A stretch of 47,795 bases of DNA, from NCBI RefSeq assembly GCF_002726155.1, contig NZ_PBSH01000022.1, positions 1 through 47,795 of the forward strand. Reading direction: 5' to 3'. Position numbers and translations under genes: made by a program. The notes under the pieces are model-generated. The model was not told where the DNA came from, searched no databases, and saw nothing but the letters and a program-made list of their open reading frames with translations. Source of the DNA: Alcanivorax sp. GTDB taxonomy: Bacteria; Pseudomonadota; Gammaproteobacteria; Pseudomonadales; Alcanivoracaceae. Every line of letters starts with the position of its first letter. The first letter of the stretch is position 1. Below are positions 27,426 through 36,164 of this stretch, piece by piece.

Positions 27426-28346
27426 ATGACCGAACAGATGATCCATCACACCACGGATGATAACCATGTCGTCGCCATCCACCACTGGCCCTGCGAAGCG
27501 GCAGCGGCCAAGGGCACGGTAATCTGGCTGCACGGTATGTCCGAACACGGCTCACGTTACCAGAATCTGGCCCGTACCTTGAATGCTGCCGGTTGGCACC
27601 TGTATTGCCCGGACCATCGCGGTCATGGTGACAGTATCAACGAGGCCTGCCCCGCGGGCCACGTTGGTGATCAGCACGGCTGGCAACATTTGGTCAATGA
27701 CGCCGCCAGCGTCATTCATCTGGCCAAAGAGCAACACCCGCGGTTACCGCTCGTGCTGGGCGGCCACAGCATGGGTTCCTTTATTGCACTGGGCGCAGCA
27801 GAGCAACACGGTGATGCCCTGGCCGGCCTGGTGTTGTGTGCCAGCAGTTATCATCCTGGTGCCTACTACCGCTTGATGTCTCTGCCCATCCTCTTCGAGC
27901 GCATGCGTCGGGGCAAACGCAACCCCAGCCCGCTGATACGCAAGCTCACCTTTGGTGCCTGGGCCACCCAGGTACCGGAACCCGCCACCGATTTCGACTG
28001 GCTGAGCAACGATGCCGAAGAAGTGAAACGTTATATCAATGATCCGCTGTGCGGGTTCGATTGCAGTACCGAAACCTGGGTGCAGCTGGTTACCGCCATG
28101 CGTCGCATCCAGAGCATTTCAGGCTTGTCCGAGCTGCCGGAAAACCTGCCTGTGCTGTTGTTAGGCGGTGAACAGGATCCCATGAGCGACAACGGCAAAG
28201 GCATGATGGCCCTGGAGAAGGTACTTCATGCCATGGAACAACCGCTGACCACGCACTTCTGGCCGCAAGGTCGACATGAAATTCTCAACGATCACTGCCG
28301 TGACGAAGTGCACCAGGCAATCACCGAGTGGTTGGGAAGTCTCTGA
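27426..28346 (+). CDS. Alpha/beta hydrolase, monoacylglycerol lipase/lysophospholipase type
   Basis: 306 residues. Oxyanion segment IWLHGMSEHGSRY, nucleophile elbow GGHSMGS with Ser116, acid in GEQDPMSDNG and His in PQGRHEILND complete the triad. The lid region around 140-200 is Arg/Lys rich. This fits the PldB/YjfP-type monoacylglycerol lipase group acting on lipids in the cytoplasm. GGAG precedes the ATG. A strong terminator follows after 22 bp. Confidence 0.9.
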   Translation: MTEQMIHHTTDDNHVVAIHHWPCEAAAAKGTVIWLHGMSEHGSRYQNLARTLNAAGWHLYCPDHRGHGDSINEACPAGHVGDQHGWQHLVNDAASVIHLAKEQHPRLPLVLGGHSMGSFIALGAAEQHGDALAGLVLCASSYHPGAYYRLMSLPILFERMRRGKRNPSPLIRKLTFGAWATQVPEPATDFDWLSNDAEEVKRYINDPLCGFDCSTETWVQLVTAMRRIQSISGLSELPENLPVLLLGGEQDPMSDNGKGMMALEKVLHAMEQPLTTHFWPQGRHEILNDHCRDEVHQAITEWLGSL

Positions 28347-28368
28347 AAAACCGGGTCACGTGCGACAT

Positions 28369-28399
28369 AAAAAAACCGGGCAAAAAGCCCGGTTTTTTT
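28369..28399 (+). terminator. Rho-independent terminator of the 27426 hydrolase gene
   Basis: Stem AAACCGGGC / GCCCGGTTT, loop AAAAA (28382-28386), followed by T7. The A run on the other side makes it usable also by the convergent gene at 28413. Confidence 0.93.
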
Positions 28400-28412
28400 C
28401 AAACGCCTGGCG

Positions 28413-28700
28413 CTACTTGAACAGGCTGTTCTTGATGTCCTTCAGCCCATCCAGGGTGCTATCCCAGGTTTTTTCCACGCTGTCTTTGACGTCTTCCCAG
28501 CGCGAATTGCTGTCGTTGCGCACTTCGTCCAGCTGTGCGGACAGCTCTTTGCGCTTCTCTTTCAATTCCAGCTTGCGGGTTTCCCACTGATGGCGGACAT
28601 CCTCACCTGCTTTGTCCGCTTTGACTTGCAGCTGGTCGAATTCATTATCCAGCTCGTCCAGCTTGCCTTTTACCTTTTCGATGAAAGTGTTGCGATCCAT
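28413..28700 (-). CDS. Small coiled-coil stress-type protein
   Basis: 95 residues, almost all heptad-like charged helix (KLDELDNEFDQLQVKADKAG; ETRKLELKEKRKELSAQLDE) with no signal peptide or Cys. It resembles the sll1863-type stress-response or CsbD/YtxH-like small proteins in style only. I chose the ATG at 28700 because AAGGAG lies nine bases before it; the frame runs on to 28715. It probably shares a promoter region with, but is not close-coupled to, mltF. Confidence 0.75.
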   Translation of the reverse strand: MDRNTFIEKVKGKLDELDNEFDQLQVKADKAGEDVRHQWETRKLELKEKRKELSAQLDEVRNDSNSRWEDVKDSVEKTWDSTLDGLKDIKNSLFK

Positions 28701-28780
28701 CACAATCTCCTTCAATGAGTGGTACCCCAGACAATGGGGCCCATTTCCGGCTTTTCCATGACCGGGTTGTAAAATTCCGG

Positions 28781-30874
28781 TTAAAGCTGAGACTGCTCCT
28801 GCTCACCCAGCGCGGCGACATAGCCCAAATAGCGGTTCTTGATTTCCCGCACGTATTTGACTGGCTCTGAGCCGCGCACATACCCATAGCGGGCCTGGCG
28901 AGCATATTGGGGCTTGGACAAGAGCAGCATGGCCTCCTCCACATGGCCAAACCACTTGTCCGGATCCTTACCAAGGCGCTGCGCCAGGCGCCGGGCATCT
29001 TCCACATGACCATGGCCGGCATTGTACGCGGCCAGCGTAAAGTACAGTTTTTCCGCCAGGTCCAGGCGCGCGGGAAAGCGCTGCTCCAGCCAGTCGATAT
29101 AAGCCAGCCCCGCTTCCACGCCATTCTTCGGGTTAGTCAGATTACTGTAACCAAATTGCCGGCCGGTACGGGGCATCACTTGCAGCAGTCCCTGAGCTCC
29201 GGCAAAAGAGCGGGCGTTCGGATTAAAGCGGCTTTCCTGGTACATCTGTGAGGTAATCAGGCGCCAGTCCAGGCCATACTTGAGCGACTCGCCACGCACC
29301 AGCTCATCGTAGGGCGAAATATCCCGACCCGCTTCCACCCGATAGGCCTCATGGGTCGCAATGGTTTTCTTTTCCTTGAAATAGCGGTTGTAGGTCACGT
29401 TGTAAAACAACCCACGATAACCCCGTTTTATATAGCTATTGAGCTGCTCGCGCAGTGCCTGTTGGGGTTCCCGGGTGACCCAGGCAATCTCTTTTGCTGG
29501 CTCGAACTGGAACAACACAGCAATGTCATCCCTGTAGGTGGATTCCATGGCAGCCAGATGGCTATCGGCCATGGTCAGGTCGTAATCGCCGTTGGCCACG
29601 CCATCGATCAACATTTCCGTACTGGCGTTTTCCACTTCCAGAATTTCGAACGTGCCCCCCGCCTCTTGCAACGCTTTGAGCGTATCGTAATAGGCGGTTT
29701 CCGGGTTCACCGCCACCGTGCGTCCTGCCAGTTCCTCAACGGTCTCCAACGGTGTGTCCCCCGCCTCGCCGATGAGCTGCTCATTCACTTCCAGATAACG
29801 CTCACTGAAGGACCAGCCTGCGCTCTGCCGCTCTGCCGTGACGGTCATGGAAGCGGCGATGACATCCCCTTCCCCCGCTTCTAGGGCCGCAAACATGGAG
29901 GACGGGGTATCGTGCACAACAACCCGGACACGCAAACGATGCTGCTTGGCAAAGTCCTTGATCAGGTCGTAATCAAACCCCATCAGCTCCCCTCGCCACA
30001 TAAAATAGCTGGCCGGGTTATTGGAGGTGATGACTCGCAACACCCCTTTTTCACGAATCTCAGCCCAGTCACGCTCTTCCTCACTGTCCACGGAGGTAAT
30101 GACCCGCTCGCTGGTAATGTACTGGTTGATCTGATCCAGCAATTCACTGCTATCCGGGCGCACAGCCCAAGCGATGCGACGCTTGCGGTTGGCCACTGGC
30201 CCCGCTACAGCCTCCCCGTCCTCTTCAAGCAGCGCATCGAGCATGTTGCTGTCGACGATACTTGCCGCCAGCTCACCGTTGGCCACGCCGTTGACCAATT
30301 CCTCATCCGAAACATTGCTTTCCAGCACTTCCAGGCTGATGTTGTCGTGGCGCTTGGCCAGTTTGATGGCGGTTTCCTGATAGGCGGACCCTTCCGGTAC
30401 CGACAGCGTCACCTCTCCCATCTCCGTTAGCGGCAGGTCCGCCAGTGCCCGCGGCACCACCATGCGCTCCTGTACAGCGTTTACAGGGGTGGAAAATGCG
30501 AGGCTTTTCTGGCGCTCTTTGGTCACCGAATAGTTGGTGATGATGATATCGGCCATGCCCTGATTGATGAGAGTGCTCAGCTCACCAAAATTGTCGGCAT
30601 ACACCCAGCGCGGCTCCAGTCCCAGGTGCTCAACAAACTCTTCCGCTTGCTGCTGGTATTCGCTGGCCGGGATGCCATCGCGGGGCAGGCCTGAGGGCTC
30701 GTCAAACCGGGGGGCCAATAACCGAACGAACCCCCGCTCCTTCAGCGCAGGCAAATCACCGGTTTCCTGGTAGTTCTCAAAGGTGCTGACGACCTCCCCC
30801 ACCTCCGGCTCCTTGTCACAGCCGGCCAGCAGCGTGAAACCGAGACATATGAGGATGAATATGCCTGTTCGCAT
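28781..30874 (-). CDS. mltF: MltF-like lytic transglycosylase with two solute-binding domains
   Basis: 697 residues; standard MltF has about 500. Lipobox LLAGC (Cys19) anchors it to the outer membrane. Residues about 44-260 are one SBP_bac_3 domain (LKERGFVRLLAP... LINQGMADIIITNYSVTKERQ), residues about 273-500 a second (IREKGVLRVITSNNPASYFM... GDVIAASMTVTAERQ), and residues about 525-690 the SLT lysozyme-like domain with catalytic Glu547 in QMYQESRFNPNARS and AGAQGLLQVMP. The extra domain suggests two ligand-sensing sites. Confidence 0.93.
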   Translation of the reverse strand: MRTGIFILICLGFTLLAGCDKEPEVGEVVSTFENYQETGDLPALKERGFVRLLAPRFDEPSGLPRDGIPASEYQQQAEEFVEHLGLEPRWVYADNFGELSTLINQGMADIIITNYSVTKERQKSLAFSTPVNAVQERMVVPRALADLPLTEMGEVTLSVPEGSAYQETAIKLAKRHDNISLEVLESNVSDEELVNGVANGELAASIVDSNMLDALLEEDGEAVAGPVANRKRRIAWAVRPDSSELLDQINQYITSERVITSVDSEEERDWAEIREKGVLRVITSNNPASYFMWRGELMGFDYDLIKDFAKQHRLRVRVVVHDTPSSMFAALEAGEGDVIAASMTVTAERQSAGWSFSERYLEVNEQLIGEAGDTPLETVEELAGRTVAVNPETAYYDTLKALQEAGGTFEILEVENASTEMLIDGVANGDYDLTMADSHLAAMESTYRDDIAVLFQFEPAKEIAWVTREPQQALREQLNSYIKRGYRGLFYNVTYNRYFKEKKTIATHEAYRVEAGRDISPYDELVRGESLKYGLDWRLITSQMYQESRFNPNARSFAGAQGLLQVMPRTGRQFGYSNLTNPKNGVEAGLAYIDWLEQRFPARLDLAEKLYFTLAAYNAGHGHVEDARRLAQRLGKDPDKWFGHVEEAMLLLSKPQYARQARYGYVRGSEPVKYVREIKNRYLGYVAALGEQEQSQL

Positions 30875-31223
30875 GGGCGCCCCCTTTCCGTTCTAGTGTT
30901 TATTTCTTAGCTCAGGGTACCAGCCTATGCCCATCAGGCGATACTTTTTAGGTGATCCGTACTTATCTCCGAAAACGGCGTTTGCTGATATACGTACCAA
31001 AAGCGGTTAACCAGTACGCTATTTGTGCTCGAGACGATCAGAGAGCCTCTGAAAAGGCCTGCGCCCGGAACGAAAAAAGGCCTGAACCTCCCCTGTGACA
31101 ACGTATTCTTCTCAGAATCATTGCAACCGGTTTGATTCAGGCCTTTCACGTGCCCCGAAACGCTATTGCTATCGTTCGGGGCGGCGACCCGAAGGTCCTT
31201 TCCTTATTTCCCTGCTTTGCCGA
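30875..31223. other. Intergenic region with several inverted repeats
   Basis: No gene is seen between mltF and the TSP3 lipoprotein gene. It holds an 11-bp perfect inverted repeat AAAGGCCTGAA / TTCAGGCCTTT (31076-31086, 31136-31146), a GCCCCGAAACG / CGTTCGGGGC hairpin (31152-31182) that may end the lipoprotein transcript, and an AGCCTCTGAAAA block (31044-31055) like the ends of the 24469 element. The mltF promoter must lie near 30880-30960. Confidence 0.6.
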
Positions 31224-32657
31224 TCAGGGCGTACCGACACAAACATCGTGAACACGGAACGCTTTGTTGGCATTCACCAGGCCAGCATAGTCCAGCTGAA
31301 TGGAATCGAACGGCTGGCTAGAGGCCGGGGCAGCGATGAAGCGCTGATCCGAATTGGCACCCAAGCCCAGCAAGTCCAGATCCAGCAAGCCGCCACCTAC
31401 AGTAGCGCTATCCACTTCCACGCCGTCATTAAAGAAACGAATGGTGGTGAAGTTGCCCAGCAGTTCCAGATTGAGCAGCTGGGAGCTTGGGTCGCTGACC
31501 ACAAAGCCAACAACGCTGTCTGCAATATCCACGGACTGGTCAATGGCGTCCGCAGCCACAAACCCGCCACCGTAGATCAAAGCCGCGCCGATATTGATCT
31601 GTGCGAAGGTGGCGTTATTTCCGTCAATTGCCTGGCCCTCGTCATCCACGGAGCAACCCAGGCACACGCCCAGCACGCCGCTGTCTGCCGTGTAATCGGT
31701 ATTGGCCAACTGCTGATAAGTGGTGGTAGCGGAGCAAGTGAAGCCATCGTCGTCACAGACGTCGCCTTTACCATCGCCATCGCCGTCAGCCTGATCCGCA
31801 TTGGCAATCAGAGGGCAGTTGTCAGTGGCATCGGGAACACCATCACCATCGGTGTCAGTGGGATCACCGCCGCCGCCATCACAAACGTCACCGATGCCAT
31901 CACCGTCGCTGTCTGCCTGGTCCGCATTGGCCGCCAGTGGGCAGTTATCGGTATCGTTATCCACGCCGTCACCATCACGATCGTCATCACAAACATCACC
32001 AATGCCATCCACATCCAGGTCAGCCTGGTCGGTGTTAGGAATGTTCAGGCAGTTGTCATTGGTATCAAGGATGGTGTCACCGTCACGGTCGTCTTCGCAG
32101 ACGTCACCAATACCATCGGTATCCGTGTCTTTCTGATCCGCGTTTGCCGTGAACACACAGTTGTCATTGGTGTTATCCACACCATCGCCATCCGCATCGT
32201 CATCACAGACATCACCGATACCATCGTTATCCACATCACCCTGTTCCGGATTGAAGATGGCAGGACAGTTATCTACCCCATCGTCGATACCGTCGTTGTC
32301 CTGATCATTGTCCTGATCACAGGCATCGCCGATACCATCGCCATCGCTGTCATCCTGAGTCGGATTGGCTACCAGCGGACAGTTATCAGTGGGGTTGTCT
32401 TCCCCATCACCATCACGGTCGTCATCACATACATCGCCGATGCCATCACCATCCTGATCTTCCTGCATGGCATTGGGGTTGGCGGGACAGTTGTCCACGT
32501 TATCGGGCACACCATCATTATCCTGGTCAGCATTATTACCAACCGGCGTGTTACCGCCGCCACTGCTGCCATCACCATCAGCTTCACAACCGGCCAATCC
32601 CAGACCCAGCAAAGCAGTCAGCATGATTACAAAAAACGGTTTCATATACATATTCAT
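31224..32657 (-). CDS. Thrombospondin type 3 repeat lipoprotein, copy 1
   Basis: 477 residues. Lipobox GLAGC (Cys24). A Gly/Ser linker leads into seven thrombospondin-3 repeats, each with DxDxDG calcium loops and a DNC Cys (VDNCPANPN ... TDNCPLIANADQ). From the FTCSATTTYQQ segment a separate C-terminal domain follows with GVCLGCS, IGAALIYGGGF, VGFVVSDP, LNLELL, LLGLG and a final HDVC. That domain is shared with the second copy at 42317. The protein probably sits in the outer membrane facing out and binds calcium. Start 32657 has AGGAG upstream. It is 10 bp after the ompA gene, so an operon. Confidence 0.9.
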   Translation of the reverse strand: MNMYMKPFFVIMLTALLGLGLAGCEADGDGSSGGGNTPVGNNADQDNDGVPDNVDNCPANPNAMQEDQDGDGIGDVCDDDRDGDGEDNPTDNCPLVANPTQDDSDGDGIGDACDQDNDQDNDGIDDGVDNCPAIFNPEQGDVDNDGIGDVCDDDADGDGVDNTNDNCVFTANADQKDTDTDGIGDVCEDDRDGDTILDTNDNCLNIPNTDQADLDVDGIGDVCDDDRDGDGVDNDTDNCPLAANADQADSDGDGIGDVCDGGGGDPTDTDGDGVPDATDNCPLIANADQADGDGDGKGDVCDDDGFTCSATTTYQQLANTDYTADSGVLGVCLGCSVDDEGQAIDGNNATFAQINIGAALIYGGGFVAADAIDQSVDIADSVVGFVVSDPSSQLLNLELLGNFTTIRFFNDGVEVDSATVGGGLLDLDLLGLGANSDQRFIAAPASSQPFDSIQLDYAGLVNANKAFRVHDVCVGTP

Positions 32658-32667
32658 GTCTATTCTC

Positions 32668-33762
32668 CTACTGCTCGCTAACGCGGAATTCAACGCGACG
32701 GTTCATGGCACGGCCAGATGAGGTCTCATTACTGGCGACCGGAACGACTTCACCATAACCACGAGCGGTAAGACGCTCAGCTGCTACGCCGTTATCAATC
32801 AGGTATTGACGTACGGCCTTGGCACGCTCATCGGAAAGGGTTTCGTTGTATGCAGCGCTACCGGTGCTATCCGTGTGGCCCGCAATCTCAACATCAAAGT
32901 TAGTCTGAGATTTCAACGCTTTGACAAGACGGTCCACTAGCGGACGGGAGGTTGCGGTGAGCTTGGCAGAATTAAGCTCGAAGCCAATGTTATTGAAGGT
33001 AATGGTCTGGTTGGTCAATAGACAGCCATCGCCATCCACCTTGCCCCCGGCAATGGTGTTCGGGCACTTGTCACGGTTGTCCGGAATGCCGTCGCCATCA
33101 CTGTCGGCAGCGGCTACTTCCACAACTTTCTCGACTTCACGAGTTTCGTAGACAATTTTTTCCACTTCGACGATCTTGGTCTGACCGAGAGGCACTTCCA
33201 GGCCCAGAGAGAAGCGCCAGTCGTTAAACCCGCCTTCATCTTCAGACACCGTACCGGTAATACCGTCGAAATCGTCATACATATAACGGGCTTCAGCGCG
33301 CAACTTCAGGCCGTTATCAAAAATAGGACCGGTAACCGCACCCAACCCCACATTGGCGTGCAAATCAAAGCCATCATCATCGTCTGGCACTACATCGTTG
33401 TAGATGCCGCCGATCTGGGCCAGTACGAAAGGCGTAAACCCTTCGCGGTCGCCAAAGGCATAGGCCACACCGGTGCTTACCGTGTACTGGTAATAATCAG
33501 CAGCGCCTTCGACCCCGGAATCCAGGCCATACCCGGCACCTTCGGTCTCCCACCACCAATGTTCGGATAATTCACGGCCATAGACCAAACCAGCACCCAG
33601 CCCCTTGCGAGACAGGTCCCGATCTTCGTCCAGTACCAGATAGTGCAGCATAGGCGCGACATACTGCCGCGTGTTGGGCTCTTTCATGTCCTCTGCGGCA
33701 ATCGCTTGCGTCGCTAACGCGACACTCGCTGCCAGCATGGATATACGCGTGCTTCCTTTCAT
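32668..33762 (-). CDS. OmpA-family outer membrane protein, copy 1
   Basis: 364 residues. Signal peptide (LAASVALATQAIAA), an N-terminal eight-strand barrel about 30-195 with paired aromatic strands (YRELSEHWWWETEGAG, LKLRAEARYMYDDFDG), a long VEKIVYETREVEKVVEV linker, a single thrombospondin-3 motif (DSDGDGIPDNRDKCPNT) and an OmpA C-terminal peptidoglycan-binding domain (NIGFELNSAKL, IAGHTDSTGSAAYNETLSDERA, GRAMNRRVEFRV). AAGGGGGG before the ATG is a good ribosome site. It is first in the two-gene operon with the lipoprotein. Confidence 0.93.
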   Translation of the reverse strand: MKGSTRISMLAASVALATQAIAAEDMKEPNTRQYVAPMLHYLVLDEDRDLSRKGLGAGLVYGRELSEHWWWETEGAGYGLDSGVEGAADYYQYTVSTGVAYAFGDREGFTPFVLAQIGGIYNDVVPDDDDGFDLHANVGLGAVTGPIFDNGLKLRAEARYMYDDFDGITGTVSEDEGGFNDWRFSLGLEVPLGQTKIVEVEKIVYETREVEKVVEVAAADSDGDGIPDNRDKCPNTIAGGKVDGDGCLLTNQTITFNNIGFELNSAKLTATSRPLVDRLVKALKSQTNFDVEIAGHTDSTGSAAYNETLSDERAKAVRQYLIDNGVAAERLTARGYGEVVPVASNETSSGRAMNRRVEFRVSEQ

Positions 33763-33937
33763 GACTACCCCCCTTGGGTATGAATGATCTGTGCAACCAT
33801 TGGAATAGGTGGGGAAAGAAAAAAAAATAGGCGTCCGGTGCCGTTGCGTTGGAATATTGTTGTGAACCCGTTCATGTTCCTGCTTTCTGTATCTAAGCGT
33901 ATCTTTTCGTATCCTTCACGCCCGTTCAGCAACAAAA

Positions 33938-33983
33938 TGCACCCGTTTGCACCAATGGCACCAAGTTGGTACTTTGGTGCAAA
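33938..33983. promoter_or_regulatory. Nested palindrome / direct-repeat operator candidate
   Basis: TGCACC occurs at 33938-33943 and 33948-33953, and GGCACC at 33957-33962. TTTGCACCAA (33946-33955) and TTGGTGCAAA (33974-33983) are a perfect 10-bp inverted repeat; within it ACCAA-G-TTGGT (33960-33970) has almost the same center. It ends 19 bp upstream of the 34003 start. The half-sites resemble the TGCACC/GGTGCA pattern of NtrC-type sites but the spacing is different. Confidence 0.55.
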
Positions 33984-34002
33984 TTACAAGAAAAGCCGGA
34001 TT

Positions 34003-36015
34003 ATGAAACCCACACGCTCACGCCGCATGCGCCGCTGGCTGGTTGCCATTGTCGCTCTCATTGTTATCGCCGCCCTGACTCATACCGCCTGGCCGTTTCT
34101 GTTTTTCCCTCGCCAGCAGGTCGATATCCACCTTAACGAACCGCTTGCGCCCAACCGGGCCAACACTGCTGTGGCGGGTATTGCCGAACGGGACATTACG
34201 CCGCCAACAGGAATGCCCAAGTTTGGCTATTCCGCCTGGGCCAAGGTTGCTGACGGCTTTCGCACCCGCCTGAAAGCGCGAGCGTTTTATCTGCATGCTC
34301 CCGGGCAGACGCCCATGGCCATTGTGCAACTGGACCTGGGCACCGGCTCCCTGCCCCTTCACCATCGCGTGGCAGAGCGCATCGCAGAGAAAACCGATGT
34401 ACCCGCCCACGCCTTGTCCTTACTGGTGACTCATACCCATTCCGGCCCGGGGCAGTATCTGGGCAGTGACTTCTATAATGTCTTTGGCAGCAACAAACCC
34501 GGTTTCGACCCTGCCTTATTTGAATACCTGAGCGAACAGATTGCCGACGCGGTAATCGCGGCTTATACATCCCGGCAGGAGGCCCGCTTCGCCGTCGGCC
34601 AAAGCGACATCCGGGGCTATACCCGTAACCGTTCCATCGGCGCCTGGGCGAACAATTTCCCTGACGGCCAGCACCTGGATGACGACCCGATGATGGCGGT
34701 CAACCCCACCATGACCCTGCTACGCATCGACCAAAAGCAAGGTGACCGCTTTGTTCCTGCCGGTGCGCTTAGCCTGTACTCCATTCATGGCACCGCCATT
34801 CCCCCCTTTACCCGTCCTTACCACGCCGACGTCTGGCACTGGATCAGTGGCACTCTGGAAGACGAACTTGCAGGCACAGCCCCCGGCTTTATCCATGGCG
34901 CCGCCCAGGCCACCCACGCCGACAATAATCCGGCCTGGCACACAGACCAGCGTGGCGACCTGGAAGCGCAGCGTATCGGCATGGCCCTGGGCGAACACGC
35001 CATCCAATTGTTTCACTCACTGGATGGGCAGCTCACTAACAAACTGGACACCGCCGTCGCCAGCCGCCAACTGAACCTGCTGGACCAGATCGACACAGGG
35101 CGCTTCGGGCTCTGTGAGCGTGCCATTGCCGGGGCCGCCGTCGCGGGGGCCGCCAATGGCGATGAAGTGTTTCCTATTTCCTACTTGCCCTTTCTCAAGG
35201 AAGACTGGCCTCGACGCTTTTTCACCGACAACTGCCAGGGCGTAAAGCAGTGGATGCTGTCCAAGTTGCAACTGCTGTTACCCGCGGAACGCTTCCCCCA
35301 TCAGGCCTTGTTCCAGATCGTACGGATCAACGATCTGGTCATCGTGCCGCTGCCCTGGGAAATCACCCTGGAAAGCGGCAATCGCCTGCGCAATGCGGTT
35401 ACCGATACCTTGCCCGCCGACACCCATTGGAAAGTAGAAGTCTCCAGCCTGGCCAACGGCTATTTCGGCTATGCCGTCACCCCCGAGGAATACCAGCGGC
35501 AATACTACGAAGGTGGCCACACGCTCTATGGGCCCCATACGCTGGATTTTCTGATTGCCCAGAGCAGCGAGCTGAGCCGCGACCTGCAACGAACCGGGGA
35601 CATTAACGACATCCCCCGCAAGCAGACCTTCTCCCTGCTTTCGCATCAGTACTTTCCAGAAGCACAGCAAACGGCAGCCCCGGTCTCTCCCACGGCTGTC
35701 CAGTGGCAAGGTCATCCGGCCCTCGAGCCCGGCGACCCCACCACCGGCCCTTACTGGCGCATGTCCCTGCTGGCCGCCCCCGCCGAACAGCTGGCGCTCG
35801 ACACGCTGGAGCTTGCTATTGACTGCCGGGGGCAGCTCGCAGCCACTGATGACGGCGCCGCGTTGCAACTGCAATGGCAGGAACAACAAAACAGCCAGGA
35901 CAAATACGAGGTGCGCTGGTATCCCGCTCCCGGGCAGCCACAAACAGGCTGTCGTTTTGCTTTTTCAGCCGACCCGGCCGCAGCTCCGGCGCAGCACTCC
36001 CCCGCGATTCCCTAA
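34003..36015 (+). CDS. Neutral/alkaline ceramidase-like exported hydrolase
   Basis: 670 residues. N-terminal Arg-rich stretch then a membrane segment (WLVAIVALIVIAALTH), so an inner-membrane anchor or uncleaved signal. The core has VAGIAERDITPPTGMPKFGY, LSLLVTHTHSGPGQYLG, YSIHGTAIPP and GAAQATHADNNPAW, which fit the neutral ceramidase N-terminal domain (PF04734) although the usual catalytic Ser segment is divergent. A beta-sandwich-like C-terminal region follows. It may cleave ceramide or another amide lipid; activity is uncertain. The start at 34003 is weakly supported by ribosome site; the frame runs open further upstream but across the regulatory palindrome. Confidence 0.78.
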   Translation: MKPTRSRRMRRWLVAIVALIVIAALTHTAWPFLFFPRQQVDIHLNEPLAPNRANTAVAGIAERDITPPTGMPKFGYSAWAKVADGFRTRLKARAFYLHAPGQTPMAIVQLDLGTGSLPLHHRVAERIAEKTDVPAHALSLLVTHTHSGPGQYLGSDFYNVFGSNKPGFDPALFEYLSEQIADAVIAAYTSRQEARFAVGQSDIRGYTRNRSIGAWANNFPDGQHLDDDPMMAVNPTMTLLRIDQKQGDRFVPAGALSLYSIHGTAIPPFTRPYHADVWHWISGTLEDELAGTAPGFIHGAAQATHADNNPAWHTDQRGDLEAQRIGMALGEHAIQLFHSLDGQLTNKLDTAVASRQLNLLDQIDTGRFGLCERAIAGAAVAGAANGDEVFPISYLPFLKEDWPRRFFTDNCQGVKQWMLSKLQLLLPAERFPHQALFQIVRINDLVIVPLPWEITLESGNRLRNAVTDTLPADTHWKVEVSSLANGYFGYAVTPEEYQRQYYEGGHTLYGPHTLDFLIAQSSELSRDLQRTGDINDIPRKQTFSLLSHQYFPEAQQTAAPVSPTAVQWQGHPALEPGDPTTGPYWRMSLLAAPAEQLALDTLELAIDCRGQLAATDDGAALQLQWQEQQNSQDKYEVRWYPAPGQPQTGCRFAFSADPAAAPAQHSPAIP

Positions 36016-36018
36016 TTG

Positions 36019-36060
36019 GCGGTTAAAAGTGAGCGGTTAAAAACGGGCAGTTAAACGCCC
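36019..36060 (+). repeat. Three tandem 14-bp repeats after the ceramidase-like stop
   Basis: GCGGTTAAAAGTGA, GCGGTTAAAAACGG and GCAGTTAAACGCCC start at 36019, 36033 and 36047 with exact 14-bp spacing, three bases past the stop codon. They may be a small protein-binding array or polymerase-slippage product. Confidence 0.65.
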
Positions 36061-36164
36061 GCCAGAACACAAGAGATTGTGCACCAGTTGATGTGGCGCC
36101 TGCGTGGCGCTGTTACACTGGGGGCACGCCATTGAAGGCACCGCTCTTGCCGCCGGAGATTTCC

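Noticed and set aside
31740..32530. Tandem near-100-bp DNA repeats resembling a CRISPR or satellite array
   Set aside because: The periodicity is that of coding thrombospondin-3 units (DNC and DxDxDG); spacers are not unique non-coding sequence.
31095..32681. 528-codon plus-strand open frame antisense to the TSP3 lipoprotein
   Set aside because: It is a mirror of the GAT-rich repeat coding on the other strand, giving an Ile/Thr/Val-rich periodic protein with no start signal.
33938..33983. Sigma-54 promoter before the ceramidase-like gene
   Set aside because: TGGCAC is present but the GC element does not fall ten bases after GG, so the required -24/-12 spacing is not met.
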